The notes under the pieces: generated by a model
What the model saw: the letters and a program-made list of their open reading frames with translations, nothing else
The model's database searches: none
What the model was told of the DNA's origin: nothing
Translations under genes and position numbers: made by a program
From: Longicatena sp.
GTDB lineage: Bacteria; Bacillota_I; Bacilli_A; Erysipelotrichales; Erysipelotrichaceae
Reading direction: 5' to 3'
DNA length: 26,184 nt
NCBI GenBank assembly: GCA_020025055.1
Contig: JAHHST010000007.1
Location: 1-26,184 of the forward strand
Part shown: positions 1 through 8,633 of the stretch, one piece after another
Position numbering within the stretch: position 1 is the first letter of the stretch
Layout: the number at the start of each line of letters is the position of its first letter

Positions 1-393
1 AGCAATAGTTGTTTTATGCAGATGTTTAAATAATGATTAAAATTTGCTTTGTTTGTATTTATTAAAAAAAAGAACAATCATTTTATTAAAAAGTGTAAAA
101 TATAAAATAATTTTTGTAAATAAATCATAAAACAAAAGTACTAAAATATGTGGAGATTTAAATATAGGAACATTATAGTATTTTCTAGAATATGAATACA
201 AAAAAGTAAAAAAAATTTCATATTAACGTAAGCGCATACAAAGTTTCTGTGACAGGTTGATGTTGATATGTTGTAAAGTTGTATTGGTATTTAGAAAACT
301 ATAAAGTGCAGAAGGAGATGGTGTGTAAATAAAAGAAAATTTTGAATGTAGTTATTCAAAAACATGAGAATGTATTAGGAAAGAAGGGAAATT
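1..393. other. AT-rich upstream region of the GH31 gene
   Basis: No open reading frame with a credible ribosome site is visible here. The stretch is extremely AT-rich with poly-A runs. It holds a possible catabolite-repression site at 227-240 and presumably the promoter of the downstream surface glycosidase, but no clear -35/-10 pair stands out. Weak -10-like hexamers near 288-305 lack a well-spaced partner. The ribosome site just before the start codon is AAGAAGGGAA, around 380-390. Confidence 0.6.
227..240 (+). promoter_or_regulatory. possible CcpA (cre) operator
   Basis: The 14-mer CGTAAGCGCATACA matches the Gram-positive cre consensus TGWAANCGNTNWCA at 12 of 14 positions, including the central CG and the terminal CA. 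It lies about 155 bp before the start codon of a secreted glycan-degrading enzyme, where catabolite control would be expected. A single near-match in AT-rich DNA is weak evidence. No ccpA gene is in the window. Confidence 0.35.
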
Positions 394-3300
394 ATGATTA
401 AAAAAGTTGTTTCAATTGGATTAAGTTTTTTAATGGCGTCAGGAGTTGTGAGTAATCAACCATTTGCTGTTAAAGCTAATGAAAAAACACTTAATCAGTT
501 AGAAGGTGTGAAATCTGTAAAAGTTGACGAAAAACAAAAAAATGTTGTTTGGGTTACTTTTACAAATGATACAAAAGGTAAATTGACATTCTTGGATAAT
601 GATATCTTTAGATATAATGTTGATCCAAGTGGAAAATTTGATGAATATGCGGAAGTATATGAAGGATTCCCAGATACTGCAAAAATTCAACAGTATCCAG
701 ATTCTTCAGAAAATTACAAACATCCAAATGCTTCTTTTATCAAAAATGCAAAAGGTGGTTATGATATCATAGCGGGAGATGTTACCGTAAGTTTTGATAA
801 CACAGCTAAAATGAGCATCAAAGCAAAAGATAAAGTAGTAATGCAGGAAAAAGAAGCATTAGCTTTAAGCAAAGATAAAACAGTACAAACCTTAGTAAAA
901 CATAATGATACTACTATTCCAGAACAATATTTTGGTGGTGGTACACAAAATGGTAGATTTGTACATACTGGAAATATAATTAATATTTCTAATGAAAGTG
1001 ATTGGGTAGATGGTGGTGTATCTTCACCAAATCCATTCTATTACACTTCAAATGGTTACGGTGTTTTAAGAAACACATATAAAAATGGTAAGTATGATTT
1101 CGGATCTGCCAAAAATGATACAGTAACTGCAACACATGAAGAAAATGAATTTGATGCATATTACTTTGTATCAGAGCAAAATGATGGAAGAGCTGTTGTA
1201 CAAGATTTATTACAAGGATATTTTAAAGTAACAGGAAATCCAGTACTTCTTCCACAATATGGATTCTATTTAGGTCACTTGAATGCATTTAATCGTGATG
1301 CATGGTCTAAAGATGAAAAATTAAAAAAAGCGTGGACAATTAAAGGAACAAAACCAGCAACTTCAGAAGGAGAAACTACTTATGAAGCTGGTGGAACAGG
1401 ATTTGAAATTCAAGCAAATCAAAATGCTGAAACATTAAATGGTTATGGACCAAAAGTCGCTACTGAAAATGTACCAAACGGCGTTAAATATTTGCCTGAA
1501 TTCTCAGCACGTCACGTAATTGATCAATATGTAGAATATGATATGCCATTTGGATATTTCTTACCAAATGACGGATATGGAGCAGGTTATGGACAAAACG
1601 GTTATAAAGTAACTGGTGGTGTCAACGAAGATGGCTCAAGTTCAAAAGAACGTTTAGCAGCAGTTGCAGCTAACGTTGCAAATTTAAAAGACTTTGCAGA
1701 TTATGCAGAGAAAAACGGTATAGCTACAGGATTGTGGACACAAAGTGATTTAATTCCTGATTCAAATCCAGATACACCATGGCACTTATTACGTGATTTC
1801 GAAAATGAAGTTAAAGCAGGTGTTACGACATTAAAAACAGATGTTGCTTGGGTTGGGCCAGGATATTCATTCCAATTAAGTGGTGCTAAACAGGCATATG
1901 ACATCGTTACAACGATGAAATATGATGATGGTCGTAATAACACACGTCCAAATATTATTTCATTAGATGGATGGGCAGGATCTCAACGTTTTAACTCAGT
2001 ATGGACTGGTGACCAATTTGGTGGTAACTGGCAATACATTAAATTCCATGTGCCAACATTCATTGGACAAGGTCTTGCAGGAAACCCTAACATCGCATGT
2101 GATATGGATGGTATTTGGGGTGGAGATCCACTAATCGCAACACGTGATTATCAATGGAAGAGTTTTGCACCACAGATGTTAGATATGGATGGATGGGGAG
2201 CATATGCTAAGAAACCTTTCACACATGGTGATCCATATACTGGTGTGAGCCGTATGTACTTAAAGATGAAAGCTATGATGATGCCATATACATATACAAA
2301 TGCTTATGCAGCAGCTAACATCAATACAGGAAACAATGATACAGGTTTACCAATGGTACGTGCAATGTTCTTAGAATATCCAAATGATCCAGCTGCATAT
2401 TCAAGAGATGTAGCACAGTATCAATATATGTGGGGTAAAAATATCTTAGTTGCACCTATTTATAAAGATTCAGATAAAAATGATGATAAAGATAATGATG
2501 TTCGTAATGGAATCTATTTACCTGATGAAAATCAAATTTGGGTAGATTTCTTTACAGGAGAACAATATCGTGGTGGTCAAGTTTTAAATAATTTTGATGC
2601 TCCATTATGGAAATTACCAGTATTTGTTAAAAACGGAAGTATTTTACCTTTATATGCAGAACATAACAATGTAAATAGTAAAACAGAAAAAGGTTTAGAT
2701 AGAACAAAACGTTTAGTAGAATTCTGGCCAGCAGGAACAACTGATTTTACTGCAATCGAAGATGATGGTTCATACGTAGAAAATAAAGTTGATGATTCAA
2801 ATGAGGAATATGGAAAAATCGACAATGTTAATTATGGTCCTCGTGTATCAACAAAATATACTTCAACAGTGGATGGAACAACTGCAACATTGATAGCAAA
2901 TAAAGCAACAGGAAGCTATGAAGGATATGATAAGAATAAAGATACAACATTCATTGTACATGCATCAGAAGCACCAAAAGGATTAGAAGCATACAATGGA
3001 GATGCAAAATTAAATGAAGTAAAAGCAACTAGTAAAGAAGAATTCAAAAAAGCAAAAGCAGAAGAAGGAACATTTGTAACATATTATGATGAAACTCCTG
3101 AAATTGAAACTTTTGCTTCTGCTGAAGAAAAAGAAATCGCAAAATTAGTAAAAGATGTGAAAGTAAGTGGAAAACTTTATGTTAAATTTGCAAATACTGA
3201 TTCACAAGCAAATGCTCAAAAATTAGTAGTAAAAGGATTTAAAAATGAAGGAAAATTCAATAAAAATGAATTAAACAAAAACTTAAAAGCTCCTACAGGA

Positions 3301-5847
3301 TTAAGAGTAAATGATGAATTAACAACACCAGAAAGCATTAGAATTGAATGGGATGCAAATAAAGATGCAACTTCATATGATGTATTAGCTGATGGAAAAA
3401 TTGAAAATGGTAAAGTTGTTAAAGGATTAATCAATTCTGTAACAGGTGGAGTTACATCTTATGAAGATGATAATTTACCATATGAATCAAGTCATACATA
3501 TTATGTACGTAGCGTAAATGCAGATGGATATTCAGCATGGAGTGAAGTATTGAATGCCAAAACTAAAACAGATCCATTCTTAAATACACCAGATCCAGTA
3601 AAAGTTGATTGGAATGGAGATGTGATTGAAGAAAAAGGTCCTGAATTAGCATTTGATAAAATATTCCAACAAAATGGATTCCGTTCTACAAATTCAGGAA
3701 TGAATTATAAACTTACTGTAGATTATGGAAAAGCATATTTATTCGATAAGATTGAATATTATCCACCTCTTGCAGCAGCTCATGGTACTATTGAAGATAT
3801 GATGGTAGAAACAAGTTTAGATGGAGTACATTGGATTCAACACGGAGATTCAACTGATGCTTCAGGAAATAAATTCTTTGATTGGGAAGTTAATGATAAA
3901 GTCAAAGTTATGGATTTAAGTGATCCTGCAATAAATAGTAAAACTATTGGTGCGCGTTATATTCGATTTACAGCATTAAAATCAAGATCTGGATGGTTCG
4001 CTGTAAGTGAATTAAAACCATATGTGGTAAGTGGTAAAGAAACTGCAGGTAGCGTATATAAACCATTCAAAGTTGGAAATATCTTGACTAAAGGAGAAGA
4101 TAAACCAACACTTGATACATTTGCACAAATGTACCAAAAAGAGTCTTCAGCTCATAAGTCTTATAAGAGTCCACAATGGGTTGGAGAAATCCAAAAACTT
4201 TATGGAGATATCAACAACAACGGTATTTCAGATGTTTATGACTATGCATTTACAGCATTTGATGTAGATGGTGGAACAAAACAAACTGGTGAAGTTGAAG
4301 GTCATGCAATATTAGTACCATCTGCAAAAGAAATTAAAGCAGGAGAGACATTTACAATTGATGTTAACGCAGAAAATATCAAAAACTTAAATGCTTATGG
4401 AAGTATTATTAATTACAATCCTAAAAAAGTTAAATATGTAAAAGTAGATTATACTGGAACAGATGAAATGTATACACAAGGTATGACAGGAAACATTGTC
4501 AATGAAGATGGAACTGCATATATCAACCATAATGCAATTAATATGGGAGATAAACCATTAGTAAACGGAACAAAAGTATTATCAACAATTACATTACAGG
4601 CATTAGAAGACATTACATTAAATGATGTTATAGATGAAAAAGATCCAAATTTTGTTATGGATTTATCAACAGTAACAATCATGGGACCTGATTTCAGCTT
4701 CATTAACTGTAAACAAGGCAATAAAAAGAATATTAAATATGGTTACAATGATTTCAACATTACATTAACAAATGAATTCTTACCAAAAGATGACGGTACA
4801 AATGTTAATAAATTAATCCAAGATGGAAGCCAAGAAAAATACAAAACATTATTTAATGGTAAAGGAGGAAGAGAATTTGAATTATTATATAGTACAAATC
4901 CACTTCCTGAATATGTAACACTTCCTCTTACTATGCATTTAAATTTAAAAGAAAACAATTTTGTTGATACAGTCGTAGTTAAAAATGCAAATAAGGCTAA
5001 TGGTTATTTGACAAGTGCTAAAGCACAATTAGTATTTGCAGATGGAACTAAGAGCGATGAAGTTGTAATTGATCAAGAAAATGAAGAATATGTATTCAAT
5101 TTTAAAACGAATAAAAAAGTAGATCAAATTGATATTACTTTCTTAAAAGCAATTGATAATAGTGGAGCAGAAGTAAAAAATATGCTTACATTATCAGAAA
5201 TTGAAATTAGTGGACATAAACAAGATGTTGCCAATAAAGATGCATTAATTGCACAAATTAAAGATGCAGAAAATGTGTTGAAAGATGCAGATCAATATAC
5301 TTCAGAAACTGTAAAAGCATTAACAAATGCATTAAAAGATGCGAAAACATTATTAGCTAAAGAAGATGCAACACAAGAAGAAGTTGATGCAATGGTAACA
5401 ACATTAAAAGAAGCTATTCAAAATCTTGAAAAAGCAGATCAAGAAAAACCAGTTGTAAATAAAGATGCATTAAAAGAAGAAGTTGCTAAAAAACCAGCTT
5501 ATTCACAAAATAAATATACAAAAGAATCTTGGAATGCATATCAAGTCGCACTTAAAAATGCACAAGCAGTATTAAAAAATGAGAATGCAACACAAGAAGA
5601 TGTAGATAAAGCATTAAAACAATTACAAGCTGCATACAAAGGTTTAGTGTTAATTGAAAAACCAGAAGACTCTTCAAAACCAGTTACACCACAAAAACCT
5701 AATAAACCAGAAGAACAATCAAATGGAAATCAAGGAAATGTAGATACAGGCGCAACAACAAATACTGCGTTATTATGGACACTTGTATTAGGAGCAGGAG
5801 TAGCTGTAGTTATGTTGACAAATAAAAAACGCAAAGCTACAAAATAA
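394..5847 (+). CDS. secreted, wall-anchored multimodular GH31 glycosidase
   Basis: This 1817-residue surface enzyme hydrolyses alpha-glycosidic bonds. A signal peptide (residues 1 to about 28) is followed by an N-terminal beta-sandwich (about 30-265) and a GH31 barrel (about 280-700). The nucleophile is probably Asp483 (LKTDVAW) and the acid/base Asp540 (WTGDQFGGNW). Next come a beta domain, FN3 (about 964-1060), an F5/8-type C carbohydrate-binding domain (about 1061-1215), a dockerin-like Ca-binding segment (about 1267-1295, GDINNNGISDVYDY), a cohesin-like domain (about 1303-1430), a second galactose-binding-like domain (about 1440-1606) and two FIVAR repeats (about 1614-1680 and 1689-1755). 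The C-terminus has a variant sortase signal: VDTGA (1783-1787), a hydrophobic helix and a basic KKRK tail. The barrel motifs resemble, from memory, GH31 alpha-N-acetylgalactosaminidases (subfamily 18) rather than alpha-glucosidases, so a mucin-type O-glycan substrate is possible but unproven. The gene stands alone with its own terminator. Confidence 0.9.
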   Translation: MIKKVVSIGLSFLMASGVVSNQPFAVKANEKTLNQLEGVKSVKVDEKQKNVVWVTFTNDTKGKLTFLDNDIFRYNVDPSGKFDEYAEVYEGFPDTAKIQQYPDSSENYKHPNASFIKNAKGGYDIIAGDVTVSFDNTAKMSIKAKDKVVMQEKEALALSKDKTVQTLVKHNDTTIPEQYFGGGTQNGRFVHTGNIINISNESDWVDGGVSSPNPFYYTSNGYGVLRNTYKNGKYDFGSAKNDTVTATHEENEFDAYYFVSEQNDGRAVVQDLLQGYFKVTGNPVLLPQYGFYLGHLNAFNRDAWSKDEKLKKAWTIKGTKPATSEGETTYEAGGTGFEIQANQNAETLNGYGPKVATENVPNGVKYLPEFSARHVIDQYVEYDMPFGYFLPNDGYGAGYGQNGYKVTGGVNEDGSSSKERLAAVAANVANLKDFADYAEKNGIATGLWTQSDLIPDSNPDTPWHLLRDFENEVKAGVTTLKTDVAWVGPGYSFQLSGAKQAYDIVTTMKYDDGRNNTRPNIISLDGWAGSQRFNSVWTGDQFGGNWQYIKFHVPTFIGQGLAGNPNIACDMDGIWGGDPLIATRDYQWKSFAPQMLDMDGWGAYAKKPFTHGDPYTGVSRMYLKMKAMMMPYTYTNAYAAANINTGNNDTGLPMVRAMFLEYPNDPAAYSRDVAQYQYMWGKNILVAPIYKDSDKNDDKDNDVRNGIYLPDENQIWVDFFTGEQYRGGQVLNNFDAPLWKLPVFVKNGSILPLYAEHNNVNSKTEKGLDRTKRLVEFWPAGTTDFTAIEDDGSYVENKVDDSNEEYGKIDNVNYGPRVSTKYTSTVDGTTATLIANKATGSYEGYDKNKDTTFIVHASEAPKGLEAYNGDAKLNEVKATSKEEFKKAKAEEGTFVTYYDETPEIETFASAEEKEIAKLVKDVKVSGKLYVKFANTDSQANAQKLVVKGFKNEGKFNKNELNKNLKAPTGLRVNDELTTPESIRIEWDANKDATSYDVLADGKIENGKVVKGLINSVTGGVTSYEDDNLPYESSHTYYVRSVNADGYSAWSEVLNAKTKTDPFLNTPDPVKVDWNGDVIEEKGPELAFDKIFQQNGFRSTNSGMNYKLTVDYGKAYLFDKIEYYPPLAAAHGTIEDMMVETSLDGVHWIQHGDSTDASGNKFFDWEVNDKVKVMDLSDPAINSKTIGARYIRFTALKSRSGWFAVSELKPYVVSGKETAGSVYKPFKVGNILTKGEDKPTLDTFAQMYQKESSAHKSYKSPQWVGEIQKLYGDINNNGISDVYDYAFTAFDVDGGTKQTGEVEGHAILVPSAKEIKAGETFTIDVNAENIKNLNAYGSIINYNPKKVKYVKVDYTGTDEMYTQGMTGNIVNEDGTAYINHNAINMGDKPLVNGTKVLSTITLQALEDITLNDVIDEKDPNFVMDLSTVTIMGPDFSFINCKQGNKKNIKYGYNDFNITLTNEFLPKDDGTNVNKLIQDGSQEKYKTLFNGKGGREFELLYSTNPLPEYVTLPLTMHLNLKENNFVDTVVVKNANKANGYLTSAKAQLVFADGTKSDEVVIDQENEEYVFNFKTNKKVDQIDITFLKAIDNSGAEVKNMLTLSEIEISGHKQDVANKDALIAQIKDAENVLKDADQYTSETVKALTNALKDAKTLLAKEDATQEEVDAMVTTLKEAIQNLEKADQEKPVVNKDALKEEVAKKPAYSQNKYTKESWNAYQVALKNAQAVLKNENATQEDVDKALKQLQAAYKGLVLIEKPEDSSKPVTPQKPNKPEEQSNGNQGNVDTGATTNTALLWTLVLGAGVAVVMLTNKKRKATK

Positions 5848-5961
5848 GTAATTGTAAAAAATCATTTAAAAAGAGACTTGTAAATTTTGTCTCATACTTG
5901 ATAACTAGTAAAAAAATTAATAGTATGAGAAATTAAGTTGATTGAAAACATAGATTTTTAA

Positions 5962-5996
5962 TGCGTAACAGATATTATATCTGTTACGCATTTTTT
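5962..5996 (+). terminator. rho-independent terminator of the GH31 gene
   Basis: A perfect 12-bp stem (TGCGTAACAGAT with ATCTGTTACGCA), a five-base loop and six T residues. It lies about 115 bp after the GH31 stop codon, on the plus strand. Confidence 0.9.
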
Positions 5997-6167
5997 ACGT
6001 TATTAAGATATATTTTACATTCTCGAAATGTCGAATGATTCTTGTTGACTTTCAATGATTTGGGAAAGTCGCTCATTTTTGTTTCGTTCTTTACAGGGGG
6101 CTTAGTTTTTAAAAAACGTATTCTCTGTTTTTAATCCTTTTATATATTTAATAGATTCTTTTTATGA

Positions 6168-6198
6168 CAAAAAATACCGACCTACTGGAAGGTCGGTT
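6168..6198 (-). terminator. rho-independent terminator of rarA
   Basis: An 8-bp stem (ACCGACCT at 6176-6183, AGGTCGGT at 6190-6197) with a six-base loop. On the minus strand it is followed by a T-run (6169-6174). It sits 26 bp past the rarA stop. A T-run on the plus side (6202-6207) means it may also act on plus-strand transcripts. Confidence 0.85.
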
Positions 6199-6223
6199 CA
6201 ATTTTTTATATTGTTAATAAATT

Positions 6224-7486
6224 TTATTTATTCTTTTTCTTTAAGTATGATAAATTATTGGAACGAGGAATTCTACGTAGTTTCATTAAATTCTGCGCTA
6301 AAGTTTTTTCATAGGATGAATTTAGATTTGGTTCATAGAAATGTTTATCCTTTAAATGATTTGGTAAATATTGGATTTGATTCCATAAGTCTGGACGATT
6401 ATAGTCGTATTTATCCTCATCTTTCATATGAATAGGAGTTAAACGTAAATATTCTGGGACTTTATATGGAGTATGACGAATGGATTCCATAGCTGCATCA
6501 ATGGCATGTTCTGCACTTTTAGATTTTGGTGATAAACATAAGTCAATGACAGCTTCTGCTAAAGGAATTCTTCCTTCTGGAAAACCAACTCGTCTTGCAG
6601 CATCTACAGCATTTACACAACGAGCTGCTGCTGCAGGATTTCCAAGTCCAATATCTTCATAAGCAGTAACAAGTAATCTTCTTTCAATACTGTCTAAATC
6701 ATTTGCTTCAATCATGATTCCTAGATAGTAAAGTGCTGCATCAACATCACTTCCTCGAATTGATTTTTGAAATGCACTTAAAACATCGTAGTATCCATCG
6801 CCATCTGCATCCATGCTCATATTTGGAATGGATGAAAATTGATTTACAATTTCTTTACTTATATGTCCTTCACAAGCAATAGCACATATTTCTAATATGT
6901 TTAGAGCATATCGAATATCCCCATTACTATGTCGGGAGATAATATGTAACGCATCATTATCGATTGTTATGTTATTGTTAAATCCTTTTGAAGATTGAAG
7001 TGCGTTGATCAATGCTTGTTCTATGTCTTCTATGGATAATTGTTTTACTTCAAACAGATGACAACGAGAACGTATGGCAGGATTAATGGCATGTAATGGA
7101 TTGCTTGTAGTAGCTCCAATTAAAGTAATGTTTCCATTTTCGACATGTGGTAATAATAAATCTTGTTTATCTTTGTTTAAACGATGAACCTCATCAATAA
7201 TCAAAATTAAACCTGGATAAAGTTTTGCCTCAGTAAAAATTTGTTCTAGTTCTTTTTTATTTCCTGTAACTGCATTAAATAAGCGGTATGGTATATTAAG
7301 TTCGTTTGCTAAAACAGTTGCTAAGGTAGTTTTTCCTGTGCCTGGAGGTCCAAATAAAATCATAGAAAATATACGACCTGCTTCGACACATTTTCGTAAA
7401 ACTTGGCCTTCTCCAATTAAGTGTTTTTGACCAATGATTTCAGATAAAGTTTGTGGACGCATACGAAATGCTAGAGGTTCTTGCAT
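6224..7486 (-). CDS. rarA: replication-associated recombination ATPase RarA/MgsA
   Basis: A 420-residue cytoplasmic AAA+ ATPase of the RarA/MgsA/WRNIP1 family, which acts at stalled replication forks. Visible motifs are Walker A GPPGTGKTT (residues 46-54), Walker B LIIDEVHR, sensor 1 IGATTSNP and an arginine-finger region around IRSRCHLF. These are followed by the family's C-terminal helical tetramerisation region (AYEDIGLGNP, HAIDAAM). Length is normal for the family. It is monocistronic, divergent from ispF and convergent with the GH31 gene, with its own terminator downstream. The start is the ATG of MQEPLAFRMRP, the usual family N-terminus; the ribosome site (GAAGTGAT) is modest. The clamp-loader subunit DnaX is an alternative AAA+ relative, but the RarA C-terminal region argues against it. 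Confidence 0.95.
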   Translation of the reverse strand: MQEPLAFRMRPQTLSEIIGQKHLIGEGQVLRKCVEAGRIFSMILFGPPGTGKTTLATVLANELNIPYRLFNAVTGNKKELEQIFTEAKLYPGLILIIDEVHRLNKDKQDLLLPHVENGNITLIGATTSNPLHAINPAIRSRCHLFEVKQLSIEDIEQALINALQSSKGFNNNITIDNDALHIISRHSNGDIRYALNILEICAIACEGHISKEIVNQFSSIPNMSMDADGDGYYDVLSAFQKSIRGSDVDAALYYLGIMIEANDLDSIERRLLVTAYEDIGLGNPAAAARCVNAVDAARRVGFPEGRIPLAEAVIDLCLSPKSKSAEHAIDAAMESIRHTPYKVPEYLRLTPIHMKDEDKYDYNRPDLWNQIQYLPNHLKDKHFYEPNLNSSYEKTLAQNLMKLRRIPRSNNLSYLKKKNK

Positions 7487-7671
7487 AAAATCACTTCACT
7501 TTCTAGATTAGTAAATATAATTATATCATATAGTATAATTATTATAACTTTATAATTCGTATAATTTTAGATTCTTGTAAACTCTTTTTGCAAGGTAATT
7601 TACATTGTTCTTTTATTTGTAATTTTATTTTATTTAGAGTATTCTTTAGGTAATAAGAAAGGGTGATTATA

Positions 7672-8148
7672 ATGTTTCGAATTGGACAATCAACTGATAT
7701 TCATCAATTAGTTGAAAATCGAAAATTAATACTAGGTGGAGTAGAAATTCCACATGAAAAGGGATTATTGGGACACTCTGATGCAGATGCTTTATTACAT
7801 GCGATTGCAGAAAGTATATTAGGAGCACTAGCATTAGGGGATTTAGGAAAACATTTTCCAGATACTTCGGATGAATTTAAGGATATGAATTCTTTATGGA
7901 TGTTAAAAGAAGTATATAAAATGATGGATCAACATGGATATAAAATTCAAAATCTAGATGCATTAATTATGATTGAACGTCCTAAAATGGCTCCACATAT
8001 TATGAAAATGAGAGAAAATGTAGCCAGTGCACTACAGTGTGATATTACGCAAGTAAGTATTAAGGCTACTAGAGGAGAAAAATTAGGATTTGTAGGAAAA
8101 GAAGAAGGGGTACAAGCGCAATGCATAGTGCTTTTAATTAAAAAATAA
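7672..8148 (+). CDS. ispF: 2-C-methyl-D-erythritol 2,4-cyclodiphosphate synthase
   Basis: IspF converts CDP-ME 2-phosphate to 2-C-methyl-D-erythritol 2,4-cyclodiphosphate, releasing CMP, in the non-mevalonate isoprenoid pathway. Asp9 and His11 (STDIH) with His43 (LLHAI) are the expected zinc ligands. The motif GHSDADALLHAI and the C-terminal KATRGEKLGFVGKEEG segment are both characteristic. The length, 158 residues, is standard. I chose ATG at 7672 because AAAGGGTGA (7658-7665) is correctly spaced for it; an in-frame GTG at 7663 lies inside that ribosome site. The stop codon overlaps the first PerR-type palindrome of the next transcription unit. No other pathway gene is adjacent, so ispF appears to be a stand-alone gene here. 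Confidence 0.95.
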   Translation: MFRIGQSTDIHQLVENRKLILGGVEIPHEKGLLGHSDADALLHAIAESILGALALGDLGKHFPDTSDEFKDMNSLWMLKEVYKMMDQHGYKIQNLDALIMIERPKMAPHIMKMRENVASALQCDITQVSIKATRGEKLGFVGKEEGVQAQCIVLLIKK

Positions 8149-8160
8149 GAATTATTCTTA
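8146..8160 (+). promoter_or_regulatory. PerR/Fur-type operator 1 (upstream of -35)
   Basis: TAAGAATTATTCTTA is a perfect 7-1-7 inverted repeat, the geometry used by Fur-family regulators (PerR box TTATAATNATTATAA). It begins at the ispF stop codon and ends 7 bp before the -35 box of the perR-rbr promoter. A second near-identical copy lies exactly 50 bp downstream. Specific binding by the adjacent PerR is inferred. Confidence 0.75.
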
Positions 8161-8167
8161 ATTTCTG

Positions 8168-8196
8168 TTGACAATTTTAATGATAAGATATATACT
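8168..8196 (+). promoter_or_regulatory. promoter of the perR-rbr operon
   Basis: A consensus TTGACA (8168-8173), a 17-bp spacer and TATACT (8191-8196). Transcription would start near 8203, inside the second palindrome, leaving a leader of about 25 nt before perR. The two flanking palindromes point to autoregulation. Confidence 0.85.
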
Positions 8197-8210
8197 AAGA
8201 ATGGTTCTTA
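8196..8210 (+). promoter_or_regulatory. PerR/Fur-type operator 2 (over -10 and start site)
   Basis: TAAGAATGGTTCTTA shares 13 of 15 bases with operator 1 and has one imperfect pair next to its centre. It covers the last base of the -10 box and the predicted transcription start, an ideal position for repression. Confidence 0.75.
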
Positions 8211-8227
8211 AGAAAGGAGCTGGATAC

Positions 8228-8617
8228 ATGAAATATAAATCATCAAAACAAAGAGATATGATTATGAATTATTTAAGACAAATACATGGACATGTATCAG
8301 CAGAAGAAATATATAAGAACATGAATGAAGATGGACAAAAGATTAGTTTAGCAACTGTATATAGAAATTTAAATATACTTTGTGAAATGAATGAAATAAA
8401 AAAAATTGCCCATCCTGTAGACGGCTATCAATATGATAAGACAAGTCGTCCTCATTATCATCTGCATTGTGTAAAGTGTGATCGAATTGTAGATTTAGAG
8501 ATTCCTTATACAGAGGAGTGGAATCAATTGCTAGAATATAATGGTAATGTTAAAGTGATTACACATAATATAATGGCAGAAGGTATTTGTAAAGATTGTT
8601 TGAAAAAAGAAAAATAA
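8228..8617 (+). CDS. perR: peroxide-sensing repressor PerR (Fur family)
   Basis: A 129-residue Fur-family DNA-binding repressor. Its residues fit Bacillus subtilis PerR with one constant offset of 15: His22, Asp70, His76, His78 and Asp89 correspond to regulatory-site residues His37, Asp85, His91, His93 and Asp104. Asp89 (RIVDLE) is the residue that distinguishes PerR from Fur, which has Glu there. The structural-zinc cysteines are CxxC at 81/84 and CKDC near the end. The winged helix includes ISLATVYRNLNIL. I chose ATG 8228 because AGAAAGGAGC precedes it at proper spacing; a farther in-frame ATG (8180) lies inside the promoter. It is followed 16 nt later by rubrerythrin, and palindromes flank its promoter, so autoregulation and peroxide control of rbr are likely. 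Confidence 0.93.
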   Translation: MKYKSSKQRDMIMNYLRQIHGHVSAEEIYKNMNEDGQKISLATVYRNLNILCEMNEIKKIAHPVDGYQYDKTSRPHYHLHCVKCDRIVDLEIPYTEEWNQLLEYNGNVKVITHNIMAEGICKDCLKKEK

Positions 8618-8633
8618 AATGGAGGAAAATAAC

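Larger units (their letters stand above)
5848..6223. other. intergenic region between convergent genes
   Basis: This stretch of 376 bases separates the GH31 gene from the convergent rarA. It contains the two terminators listed separately. It also has an 8-bp inverted repeat (CTCATACT at 5891-5898 with AGTATGAG at 5922-5929) and a 7-bp one (GACTTTC at 6047-6053 with GAAAGTC at 6064-6070). No credible gene is seen. Confidence 0.6.

Noticed and set aside
6003..6135. A short open minus-strand frame (about 40 codons) that looks like a decayed gene end
   Set aside because: It has no convincing start or ribosome site, follows an in-frame stop, and I recognise no homologue. The inverted repeats there are short. 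It is not strong enough to call a pseudogene.
7487..7662. Palindrome-like AT-rich repeats between rarA and ispF as an operator or origin
   Set aside because: The region is nearly pure A/T, so short inverted repeats and -10-like hexamers are expected by chance; no DnaA-box cluster or well-spaced promoter stood out.
7663..7671. GTG at 7663 as the ispF start
   Set aside because: It lies inside the ribosome site AAAGGGTGA; the ATG at 7672 is correctly spaced and gives the family N-terminus.
8619..8633. ATG at 8619 as the rubrerythrin start
   Set aside because: It overlaps the GGAGG ribosome site that serves the ATG at 8634.
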